Source: Deltaproteobacteria bacterium (GTDB lineage Bacteria; Myxococcota_A; UBA9042; PHBI01; JACKFB01). Taken from it: 64,000 nt of DNA. Shown here one piece after another: positions 54,228-64,000 of this stretch (positions are counted from its first letter, which is position 1; each line of letters begins with the position of its first letter). A model generated the notes under the pieces. That model saw nothing but the letters and a program-made list of their open reading frames with translations. It made no database searches and was not told the origin of the DNA. The DNA is taken from assembly GCA_020632695.1 (NCBI GenBank), contig JACKFB010000003.1:310001-374000 (forward strand), written 5' to 3'. The position numbers were made by a program, and so were the translations under genes.

Positions 54228-57200
54228 ATGACTTCCGAACGCCACCTGGAAGAGTCGTTCATCGCCAAGCTCGTCAGCCTCAAGTACGAGTATTGTGAAG
54301 ACATCGATGATCGGGACAGCCTCGAAACCAACTTCCGCCAGAAGTTCCAAGCGCTCAACCAGGTCAAGCTGACCGACGGCGAGTTCAAGCGACTCCTCGA
54401 CGAGATCGTCACGCCGGACGTCTATGAAGCCGCGCGCGCCCTGCGAAATCGGGAGGCGTTCATCCGCGATGACGGCACCCCGCTCAACTACACGCTTGTC
54501 AACATCAAGGACTGGTGCAAGAACAGCTTCCAGGTCATCAACCAGCCGAGCATCAACACGGACAACAGCCGTCACCGCTACGATGTCCTGCTCCTGATCA
54601 ATGGCGTCCCTGTGGTCCAGGTCGAGCTCAAGACGCTCGGAATCAGCCCCCGGCGAGCGATGGAGCAGATCGTCGCGTACAAGAACGACCCCGGGAACGG
54701 CTACTCGAAGACGCTGCTCTGCTTCATCCAGCTCTTCATCGTCAGCAACCGCACGGACACTTGGTACTTCGCGAACAACAACGCGCGGCATTTCGCCTTC
54801 GACGCCGACGAGCGCTTCCTTCCCATCTACCAGTTCGCCACCGACGACAACACGAAGGTCACCCACCTCGATGACTTCGCCGAGGCCTTCCTGGCCAAGT
54901 GCACGCTCGGGCACATGATCAGCAAGTACATGGTTCTCATCGCCAGCGAGCAGAAGCTGATGATGATGCGGCCGTATCAGATCTACGCCGTGAAGGCCAT
55001 CGTCGACTCCATCGACCAGGACTGCGGCAACGGTTACATCTGGCATACGACCGGCTCCGGCAAGACGCTGACCTCCTTCAAGGCCTCGACGCTCCTCAAG
55101 ACCAACGAGCGCATCCACAAGTGTCTCTTCGTCGTGGACCGCAAGGACCTCGACCGCCAGACCCGCGAGGAGTTCAACCGCTTCCAAGAGGGTTGCGTCG
55201 AAGAAAACACCAACACCGCGACGCTCGTCGACCGCCTTCTGTCCGATGACTACGCCGACAAGGTCATCGTCACCACCATCCAGAAGCTCGGCCTGGCCCT
55301 CGACCAGAACAGCAAGCAGAGCAAGCAGCACGTCGCTCGGGGCCGGAACACCTACAAGCAGCGGCTGGAGTCCCTGCGCGACAAGCGCATGGTGTTCATC
55401 TTCGACGAGTGCCACCGCTCCCAGTTCGGCGAGAACCACAAGGCCATCAAGGAGTTCTTCCCCAACTCCCAGCTCTTCGGCTTCACCGGCACGCCGATCT
55501 TCAAGGACAACGCCACCGTGAAGCAGGTGGAAGGCGACAAGGCCACGCTGCGTACCACGCAGGACCTGTTCCAGAAGCAGCTCCACGCCTACACGATCAC
55601 CCACGCCATCGAGGACCGCAACGTCCTCCGCTTCCACGTCGACTACTACAAGCCCAAGGACGCCGCGGTCCCCCCGCCGGGCGAGACGTTGACGAAGAAG
55701 GCCGTCGCCCAGGCCATCCTCGACAAGCACGATGCGGCGACAGGAGCCCGGCGCTTCAACGCGCTGCTCGCCACCGCTTCCATCAACGACGCCATCGAGT
55801 ACCACGGCGTCTTCAAGAAGCTGCAAGCCGAGCGCCTGGCGGCAGACCCCGGCTTCGTGCCCCTGAAGATCGCAGCGGTGTTCTCCCCCCCGGCGGCGGG
55901 CAACAGGGACGTCCAGCAGCTCCAAGAGGACCTGCCCCAAGAGAAGGAGGACAACCGCCAGGATCCCGAGGGAAAGAAGGCCGCGCTCGAGGCCATCATC
56001 ACCGACTACAACCAGCGGTACGGCACCAACCACGACATCAACAATTTCGACCTCTACTACCAGGACGTCCAGCAGCGCATCAAGTACCAGCAGTTCCCCA
56101 ACCGCGACCTGCCCCAGAAGGGCGCCGAGAAGATCGACATCACCATCGTGGTCGACATGCTGCTCACCGGCTTCGACGCCCGGTTCCTGAACACGCTCTA
56201 CGTGGACAAGAATCTCAAGCACCACGGCCTGATCCAGGCCTTCTCGCGCACCAACCGTGTCCTCAACGCGACGAAGCCCTACGGCCACATCCTCGACTTC
56301 CGCCAGCAGCAGAAGAGCGTCGACGCCGCGATCACGCTCTTCTCCGGCGCACAGGCCGACCGGGCCCGCGAGATCTGGCTGGTCGACAAGGCCCCCGTCG
56401 TCATCGAGAATCTCGAACAGGCCGTCGCCGACCTCGGCGCGTTCATGAAGTCCCAAGGCCTCGAAGCCAGACCAGAACAGGTGAACAACCTGAAGGGCGA
56501 CGCCGCCCGAGCGCAGTTCATCAAGCGATTTCGGGAGGTCCAGCGCCTCCAGACGCAGCTCGACCAGTACACCGACCTCACCGAGGAGCAGCGGGAGCAG
56601 ATCGAGCAGGCCCTTCCCAAAGACGATCTCCGTGCCTTCCGCGGCGTCTACCTCGAGACGGCCAAGCGCCTGAGGGAGCAGCAAGCCGTCGCGGGCACTG
56701 GCGAAGCGCCGGTCGACCCCGAGCTCGACCAGCTCGACTTCGAGTTCATCCTCTTCGCCTCCGCGGACATCGACTACGACTACATCATGAAGCTGATCGC
56801 GAAGTACTCGGGCCTGGACCCGGAGCGAAGCGAGAAGACCCGCCAGCAGCTCATCGGCATGATCCAGTCCGACGCCAAGTTCCTGGACGAGCGCGAGTCG
56901 ATCACCGAGTACGTCCGCTCGCTTCCGGTGGGCGAGGCGCTCGACGAGTCCGCCGTCCACTCCGGGTACGAGAAGTTCAAGGCCGCGCGGCAGGCCAAGG
57001 AGCTCGAACGCCTCGCCGAGGCCCATGGCCTGACGAAGGAGTCCCTCTCGGCCTTCGTCGACACCATCCTCCAGCGCATGGTGTTCGACGGCGAGCTGCT
57101 CACCGACCTGATGGCGCCCCTCGATCTGGGCTGGCGCGAACGCCGCGAGCGAGAGCTCGCCCTTATGACGCAGCTCGTCCCGCTCCTGAACAAGAGGGCC

Positions 57201-57254
57201 CACGGCCGGGAGATCTCAGGCCTGAATGCGTACGAGCATGGGGGAGGCCGGTGA
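54228..57254 (+). CDS. hsdR: type I restriction enzyme R (motor/nuclease) subunit
   Basis: The 1008-residue product is HsdR: an N-terminal nuclease with D119...E133-L-K135 (RYDVLLLINGVPVVQVELK), SF2 motor with Walker A HTTGSGKT (273-280), DECH box (393-396) and FTGTP, motif VI-like AFSRTNRVLNATKP, and a helical C-terminal part. In the R2M2S complex it translocates DNA with ATP and cuts. ATG at 54228 after AGAGGA. The stop overlaps the hsdS start. Gene is intact; without HsdM it would not act. Confidence 0.96.
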   Translation: MTSERHLEESFIAKLVSLKYEYCEDIDDRDSLETNFRQKFQALNQVKLTDGEFKRLLDEIVTPDVYEAARALRNREAFIRDDGTPLNYTLVNIKDWCKNSFQVINQPSINTDNSRHRYDVLLLINGVPVVQVELKTLGISPRRAMEQIVAYKNDPGNGYSKTLLCFIQLFIVSNRTDTWYFANNNARHFAFDADERFLPIYQFATDDNTKVTHLDDFAEAFLAKCTLGHMISKYMVLIASEQKLMMMRPYQIYAVKAIVDSIDQDCGNGYIWHTTGSGKTLTSFKASTLLKTNERIHKCLFVVDRKDLDRQTREEFNRFQEGCVEENTNTATLVDRLLSDDYADKVIVTTIQKLGLALDQNSKQSKQHVARGRNTYKQRLESLRDKRMVFIFDECHRSQFGENHKAIKEFFPNSQLFGFTGTPIFKDNATVKQVEGDKATLRTTQDLFQKQLHAYTITHAIEDRNVLRFHVDYYKPKDAAVPPPGETLTKKAVAQAILDKHDAATGARRFNALLATASINDAIEYHGVFKKLQAERLAADPGFVPLKIAAVFSPPAAGNRDVQQLQEDLPQEKEDNRQDPEGKKAALEAIITDYNQRYGTNHDINNFDLYYQDVQQRIKYQQFPNRDLPQKGAEKIDITIVVDMLLTGFDARFLNTLYVDKNLKHHGLIQAFSRTNRVLNATKPYGHILDFRQQQKSVDAAITLFSGAQADRAREIWLVDKAPVVIENLEQAVADLGAFMKSQGLEARPEQVNNLKGDAARAQFIKRFREVQRLQTQLDQYTDLTEEQREQIEQALPKDDLRAFRGVYLETAKRLREQQAVAGTGEAPVDPELDQLDFEFILFASADIDYDYIMKLIAKYSGLDPERSEKTRQQLIGMIQSDAKFLDERESITEYVRSLPVGEALDESAVHSGYEKFKAARQAKELERLAEAHGLTKESLSAFVDTILQRMVFDGELLTDLMAPLDLGWRERRERELALMTQLVPLLNKRAHGREISGLNAYEHGGGR

Positions 57255-58513
57255 TGGCCGGATCGCCCCCTTCAACCGTACCAAAGCTTCGGTTCCCAGA
57301 GTTCCGGGAAGCGCCCGGGTGGGCACGCGATCAAATCGGCAATGTTGCAAGTATTACCAAAGGAAGGGGTGTCTCAAAGTCGGATGTGACGGAGGCGGGT
57401 GCAACTCCCTGCATCAGGTATGCAGAACTGTATACTTGCTATGGCGAGGTGATTCGTCACGTGGTATCTCGCACGAACATCTCGCCCGATGAGTTGGTAT
57501 TCAGCGAACCCGAGGATGTGATTGTGCCCGCGTCAGGAGAGACGCGAGCAGACATCGCGAGGGCTGCCTGCGTTGTCGACGGAGGCGTCGCACTAGGCAG
57601 TGATCTGAATGTCCTGCGGTCGCAGCTTAGCGGTCGGTTTTTCAGCTACGTGCTGAACAGTCCGCTTCGCCATACGATCGCACTACTCGCACAGGGCGAT
57701 ACGGTTGCTCACCTGTATCCCGCTCAGCTATCGCGTGTTTCGCTGGCTTACCCATCGCGGCGAGAGCAGCAGAAGATCGCCGACTGCCTCGGCTCGCTGG
57801 ACGACCTGATTGCCGCCGAGGGCCGGAAGCTGGACACTCTGCGGCAGCACAAGCAAGGGCTGATGCAGGATCTCTTTCCTCGCATCGATGAGAGCCAGCC
57901 CAGAATGCGATTCCCTGAATATGCTCGTGCTCCTGCGTGGAAACCACGGAAGATCTCAGATCTTCTCAAGAAGGCGTCCATCCAGGTCATCGTGGAGCCG
58001 GATACCAAGTATCAAGAAATCGGCGTGAGATCCCACGGAAATGGCGTGTTTCACAAGACGCCTGCGCTCGGGTCTCGTCTCGGTGCGAAGCGCGTCTTCG
58101 AGGTTGTCGAACAAGCCCTGGTCTTCAATACCGTCTTCGCCTGGGAACGCGCAGTCGCCACGACTTCACGCGCGGAAGCAGGCATGATCGCTTCGCACCG
58201 ATTCCCCATGTATCTCCCTAAGTTCGGGACGTGTGATGTTCGCTTCATGAAGTACGCATTCCTTACTCAGCGCGGTGCGCAGCTCCTGCACGTGGCATCC
58301 CCCGGGGGCGCGGGGCGGAACCGCACCCTCGGTCAAGCAGAACTCGGGGCGCTCGTGATGACCGTGCCCAGTCTGGACGAGCAAGTCGCGATTGCGAGTA
58401 TGATAGACGCAGCCTCGAATCTCATCGAGCTCCAAGCCGCCAATTGGGAACTGATAAAGCAGTATAAGGCCGGTCTTCTGCAACAGCTCTTCCCATCGCC
58501 CGGAGGCCACTGA
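57254..58513 (+). CDS. hsdS: type I restriction-modification specificity (S) subunit
   Basis: The 419-residue product has two target-recognition domains (KLRFPEFREAPGW...; MRFPEYARAPAWKPRKI...), each followed by a conserved helix: QQKIADCLGSLDDLIAAEGRKLDTLRQHKQGLMQDLF and its counterpart near the end, DEQVAIASMIDAASNLIEL. Lower GC and more AT-rich codons than the neighbours. Start ATG 57254 (or GTG 57251) overlaps hsdR. It sets the DNA site for methylation and restriction. Confidence 0.93.
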   Translation: MAGSPPSTVPKLRFPEFREAPGWARDQIGNVASITKGRGVSKSDVTEAGATPCIRYAELYTCYGEVIRHVVSRTNISPDELVFSEPEDVIVPASGETRADIARAACVVDGGVALGSDLNVLRSQLSGRFFSYVLNSPLRHTIALLAQGDTVAHLYPAQLSRVSLAYPSRREQQKIADCLGSLDDLIAAEGRKLDTLRQHKQGLMQDLFPRIDESQPRMRFPEYARAPAWKPRKISDLLKKASIQVIVEPDTKYQEIGVRSHGNGVFHKTPALGSRLGAKRVFEVVEQALVFNTVFAWERAVATTSRAEAGMIASHRFPMYLPKFGTCDVRFMKYAFLTQRGAQLLHVASPGGAGRNRTLGQAELGALVMTVPSLDEQVAIASMIDAASNLIELQAANWELIKQYKAGLLQQLFPSPGGH

Positions 58514-58516
58514 ACG

Positions 58517-59695
58517 ATGCGGGACGCGCCAAAGATCCATCTGTACAGAAGCCTGACCACGCTCGCAACCAGGCTGCGCAGTGATCTTAGAGACTTCCAC
58601 AGCGTGCTCCTCTATGCCTATAATAGAACCGGGAAGACACGCCTTTCGATGGAGTTCAAGAAGCTAGGGAAGCGGAAAGGCAATGGCACCGCTGACACAC
58701 TATACTTCAATGCATATACCGAGGACCTCTTCATCTGGGAGAATGACCTCGATTCCGACTGCGACCGCCATCTCCAACTCAATTCCAAGTCGGCGTTTCT
58801 GAAGTTACTCGCCGAGTTGGCCCTTGACCTGAGTATTGCTGAATATTTGTCGCGCTACGCCGATTTCGAATTTGACATCGACTACACCAGTTGGAAGGTG
58901 ACGTTTCGGAAGGGCGATGAAGAACAGATCAAGATATCTCGAGGCGAGCAGAACATCTTCATCTGGTGCATCTTCATGGCGATATGCGAGCAGGTTATCG
59001 CGGGACACTTGTCTTATCAATGGGTCAAGTATCTCTACATCGATGATCCCATTTCGTCGCTGGACGACAACAACGCTATCGCAGTTGCATGCGACCTCGC
59101 GGGCTTGCTTCGGAAGGCGGCCGCGAGGCGTGATATGGCGGGTAGTCCTGACCCGCTGCGAACGGTGATTTCCTCGCATCACGCGCTGTTTTTCAACGTG
59201 ATGTGTAACGAGTTGAGCAGGAGACCCGAAGGACAGAACAAGGTAGATCACAAGCGATACTTCTTGCAGCAGCCCACCGGCGAACGTGTCTACACGCTTC
59301 GCGCGACGGACGACACACCCTACTTCCACCACATCGCCACGCTTGCCGAATTGGACCGTTGCGCGAAGCGGACACGCTCTATACGTACCACTTCAATGCG
59401 CTGCGAAGTGTGCTGGAGAAGACGGCCAGCTTCTTCGGCCAGGAACTTCTCCGCCTGCATTTTGCTTGCATAGATGAAGACGGGGGTTGAAGGATGAGGC
59501 TCTGTCTGCAATCTCGCACTGAACCTGCTGAGTCACGGCAGCTACGCCATCATGAGCCCAGTCGAGATGGTAGAGGACAACAAGAAGCTGTTTCGGCAAA
59601 TCCTGGACGATTTCTTGAGCAAGTTTGAGTTCTTGCTTCCAGAGATCCTTCCATTGCCCAAGGCGAAGCGCCGATGCGAAATGACTGAACACTGA
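58517..59695 (+). pseudogene. anticodon nuclease (PrrC-like, hsd-linked), frameshifted
   Basis: From ATG 58517 the frame encodes an ABC/AAA-type ATPase like those in hsd loci: LYFNAYTEDLFIWENDLD, ISRGEQNIFIWCIFMAICE, KYLYIDDPISSLDDNNAIAVA and VISSHHALFFNVMCNEL. In place of the family P-loop Gly the sequence reads YNRTGKT, so a Gly is replaced by Arg. Near 59365 the frame drops by one base; homology goes on in frame (EADTLYTYHFNALRSVLEKT), drops again in a G run near 59483 (GLKDEALS) and again near 59513 (ALNLLSHGSYAIMSPVEMVE), then ends at TGA 59693. The intact ORF stops at 59473. Such nucleases cut tRNA-Lys when phages disable the restriction system. Lower GC suggests transfer. Confidence 0.85.
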
Positions 59696-61294
59696 CCAGC
59701 AGAAGCTCGGCAAGACGCTCTGGGCCATCGCCGATCAGCTCCGCGGGGCGATGAACGCGGACGACTTTCGCGACTACATGCTCGCGTTCCTGTTCCTCCG
59801 CTACCTGTCGGACAACTACGAGCAGGCCGCGAAGAAGGAACTCGGGCGTGACTACCCGGATCCAAAGGCGATCGGCAACGGCGGGCGGTCCGCTCTGTCC
59901 GTGTGGTACGGACAGAACCGGACGATGTGACGGCATTCGAGAAGCAGATGCGCCTCAAGGCGCACTATGTGATCCTCCCCAAGTACCTGTGGGCCAGCGT
60001 TTCCCACATGGCCCGCACTCAGGACGAGCAGCTTCTGAACACCCTCCAGGCCGGCTTCAAGTACATCGAGAACGAGTCGTTCGAGAGCACCTTCTCGGGC
60101 CTGTTCTCGGAGATCAACCTCGGCTCGGACAAGCTCGGCAAGAACTACTCCGCCCGCAATACGAAGCTCTGCACGATCATCGGCGAGATCGCGAAGGGGC
60201 TCGCCGATTTCTCCACCGACAGCGACACGCTGGGAGACGCCTACGAGTACCTGATCGGCCAGTTCGCCGCAGGCTCGGGCAAGAAGGCGGGCGAGTTCTA
60301 CACGCCGCAGCGGATCTCGGACATCCTCTCCGGCATCGTCACGCTCGACAGCCAGGAGCCGGGGGCAGGGACGCGCGAGCGGCTCGGCAGCGTGATGGAC
60401 TTCGCCTGCGGGTCGGGCTCGTTGCTGCTGAACGTCCGAAAGCGCATGGGGGCGCACGGCATCGGGAGGATCTTCGGGCAGGAGAAGAACATCACGACCT
60501 ACAATCTGGCGCGGATGAACATGCTGCTACATGGGGTGAAGGACTCAGAGTTCGAGATCTACCATGGCGACACGCTGACCAACGACTGGGACATGCTCCG
60601 CGAGACCAACCCGGCGAAGAAGCCGTACTTCGACGCCGTGGTCGCCAATCCGCCGTTCAGCTACCGCTGGGACCCGAGTGACGCCTCGGCCGAGGATGTG
60701 CGCTTCAAGAACTACGGGCTGGCGCCGAAGTCTGCCGCGGACTTCGCGTTCTTGCTCCACGGCTTCCACTACCTCAAAGACGACGGCGTGATGGCCATCA
60801 TCCTGCCGCATGGGGTGCTGTTCCGCGGCGGTGCTGAGGCGAAGATACGCGCGAAGCTGCTCGAAGATGGCAACATCGACACCATCATCGGGCTGCCCGC
60901 GAACCTGTTCTACTCGACGGGGATCCCGGTCTGCATCCTGGTGCTCAAGAAGTGCAAGAAGCCCGATGACGTGTTGTTCATCAACGCCGTCGAGCATTTC
61001 GACAAGGGCAAGCGGCAGAACGTCCTCAGCGACGAGCACATCGCGAAGATCGTCAGAACCTACAAGCATCGCAAGGAGGAGACGCGGTACTCGCGGCGGG
61101 TGGAGATGGCCGAGATCCAGGCGAACGAGTACAACCTGAACATCTCGCGCTATGTGAGCACGGCCAAGCCGGAGGTCGAGATCGACTTGGCGGCGACGCA
61201 AGAGGAGCTGGTGCGGATCGAGGACGAGATCCGCAAGGCGAAGGATCTGCACAACGGCTTCCTCGAGCAGCTCGGTCTGAAACCTCTGCCCTGA
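59681..61294 (+). pseudogene. hsdM: type I restriction-modification DNA methyltransferase (M) subunit, frameshifted
   Basis: The N-terminal part (KLGKTLWAIADQLRGAMNAD, FRDYMLAFLFLRYLSDNYE, LSVWYGQN) is in one frame and stops at 59930; the rest (PDDVTAFEKQMRLKAHYVIL..., SAM motif VMDFACGSGSLLL, catalytic NPPF, TPQRISDILSG) is in another frame, open from 59903. One base lost in the C run of the codon pair Asn-Pro (about 59916-59919) explains it. The beginning is also odd: either CTG at 59685 or ATG at 59681 with one extra base. HsdM is needed for both methylation and restriction, so the locus should be inactive unless the indels are sequence errors. Last gene of the R-S-nuclease-M order. Confidence 0.88.
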
Positions 61295-61358
61295 GGTGCG
61301 TTCGGGCCGCCTCTGGAAAGGGTGAGTCTCCCGAGCCGGAGGCCGTCGATCCCGATGT

Positions 61359-61405
61359 CGGTCTCGCCCCGGCCCCGGCCCCGGCCTCGGCCCCGGCCTC
61401 GGCGC
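61359..61405. repeat. GGTCTCG/CCCCGGCCTCGG simple repeat
   Basis: Units of GGCCCC and GGCCTC lie between hsdM and ygiQ in the 112-bp convergent gap, the same motif family as at 25.8, 50.8 and 51.6 kb. No gene in the gap. Confidence 0.6.
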
Positions 61406-61406
61406 G

Positions 61407-63623
<2,217 letters not shown>

Positions 63624-63646
63624 GGCGACGCTGTTACCACCGCGCG

Positions 63647-64000
63647 TCAGCCGAGTCGATGAAGGCGGCGCCCCGCCGCCAGCTCGTGTCGCTCGCGTCG
63701 CCGCGTCCAGGCCCAGCCGAGGAGCAGCGCGGCGAGCCACGCGCCGCCGTCGCCCGTGGTGCCGGTGCAGCCTCCGCCTCCGCTGCCTCCGTCGCCTCCG
63801 CCGCCCGCGCGGTCGGTCTCCGGCTCGGCGCCGACGTCGTCCGGCGACGCGTCGCCGCTGGCGTCGGGGGGCGCGCCCGCGTCTTCCCGGTCCGCCACGT
63901 CGTCGAGCCCCGCGTCGTCCGGCGGCAGTGCCACGCAGAGGCCGGCCTCCGATCGTGTGCCGGCGGGGCAGCAACCGTCCACGTCAGCGCAGGCGCCGGG
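63647..64000 (-). CDS. C-terminal part of an exported Cys-rich protein with MYXO-CTERM-like tail (5' end outside window)
   Basis: The frame is open to the window edge, so only the last 117 residues are visible: a Cys-bearing part ([17 protein letters not shown]), an Asp/Ala/Pro linker, a Gly-rich run with a Cys ([14 protein letters not shown]), one hydrophobic helix ([11 protein letters not shown]) and TRRRERH. Gly/Cys, helix, Arg order is that of the myxobacterial sorting tail, which is cut and passed to the surface. Function of the main part unseen. Confidence 0.65.
   Translation of the reverse strand, partial: PGACADVDGCCPAGTRSEAGLCVALPPDDAGLDDVADREDAGAPPDASGDASPDDVGAEPETDRAGGGGDGGSGGGGCTGTTGDGGAWLAALLLGWAWTRRRERHELAAGRRLHRLG

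Noticed and set aside
53813..54298. 161-residue frame before hsdR
   Set aside because: Pro/Arg/Ser composition, overlaps the sure start of hsdR, no recognisable domain.
54135..57203. 1022-residue minus-strand open frame opposite hsdR
   Set aside because: It mirrors hsdR codons; Leu/Val/Glu-rich with no motif, while the plus strand has a full HsdR.
59901..59935. Programmed frameshift joining the two hsdM parts
   Set aside because: No slippery heptamer or downstream structure recognised, and other one-base losses lie close by; decay or error is simpler.

Overview
The window reads as chromosomal DNA of a GC-rich Gram-negative bacterium, most likely a member of the Myxococcota. Almost every frame is open in six-frame view, and G/C third positions dominate. 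Supporting traits are many lipoproteins with Asp/Ala- or Glu/Thr/Gly-rich linkers after the lipobox, Cys-rich modules typical of myxobacterial surface proteins, DUF2330, a choice-of-anchor D type protein, a mannan-binding-lectin repeat protein, and a C-terminal Gly-rich/hydrophobic/Arg tail resembling MYXO-CTERM at the right edge. The phylum call is inference from gene content; no rRNA or tRNA gene is visible.

Layout. 1-8 kb: a cut methyltransferase, then a minus-strand run of class III aminotransferase, apaG, sfsA and DUF2330, a membrane-anchored coiled-coil protein and an exported HEAT-repeat protein. 7.5-18 kb: an FGE-fold lipoprotein, a DUF1295 enzyme, a cNMP-gated patatin, a flavin reductase/membrane-domain fusion, DUF763, and several small heme-c or four-Cys proteins. 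18-21 kb: a tightly overlapping DUF4266-DUF3570-(thioredoxin+ApbE) operon. 21-30 kb: a single-domain response regulator, Mpo1-like, Dps, a DUF3565 gene apparently starting with CTG beside an inverted-repeat element, acetyl-CoA synthetase, a large Cys-rich lipoprotein, an AbrB-type antitoxin and an MbcA/RES toxin-antitoxin pair. 30-36 kb: secreted or lipoprotein surface proteins, including a seven-module lectin. 36-43 kb: sufBCDS plus a separate sufU. 43-46 kb: a sigma-54 activator divergent from an iron-sulfur repair (RIC) gene that carries a good -24/-12 promoter. 46-50.5 kb: a GT-C-type glycosyltransferase, an exported protein and a rhomboid protease.

50.6-61.4 kb is an accessory island. 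It holds a TIGR02574/RelE toxin-antitoxin cassette bracketed by direct repeats exactly 800 bp apart, a small unknown protein paired with a HEPN protein, a 102-bp displaced copy of the downstream ygiQ gene, an unknown helical protein, and a type I restriction locus in the order hsdR-hsdS-anticodon nuclease-hsdM. Both the nuclease and hsdM are broken by single-base frame losses, so the system looks decayed unless these are sequencing errors. HsdS and the nuclease have visibly lower GC than the surroundings, consistent with transfer. Intact ygiQ and a cut sorting-tail protein close the window.

Functionally the window links iron-sulfur assembly (suf), iron-sulfur repair (RIC with its likely sigma-54 activator), periplasmic redox (heme-c proteins, ApbE/thioredoxin) and iron storage (Dps). 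A simple-sequence unit close to GGTCTCGGCCCC recurs inside genes and in island spacers and may have provided homology for rearrangement.
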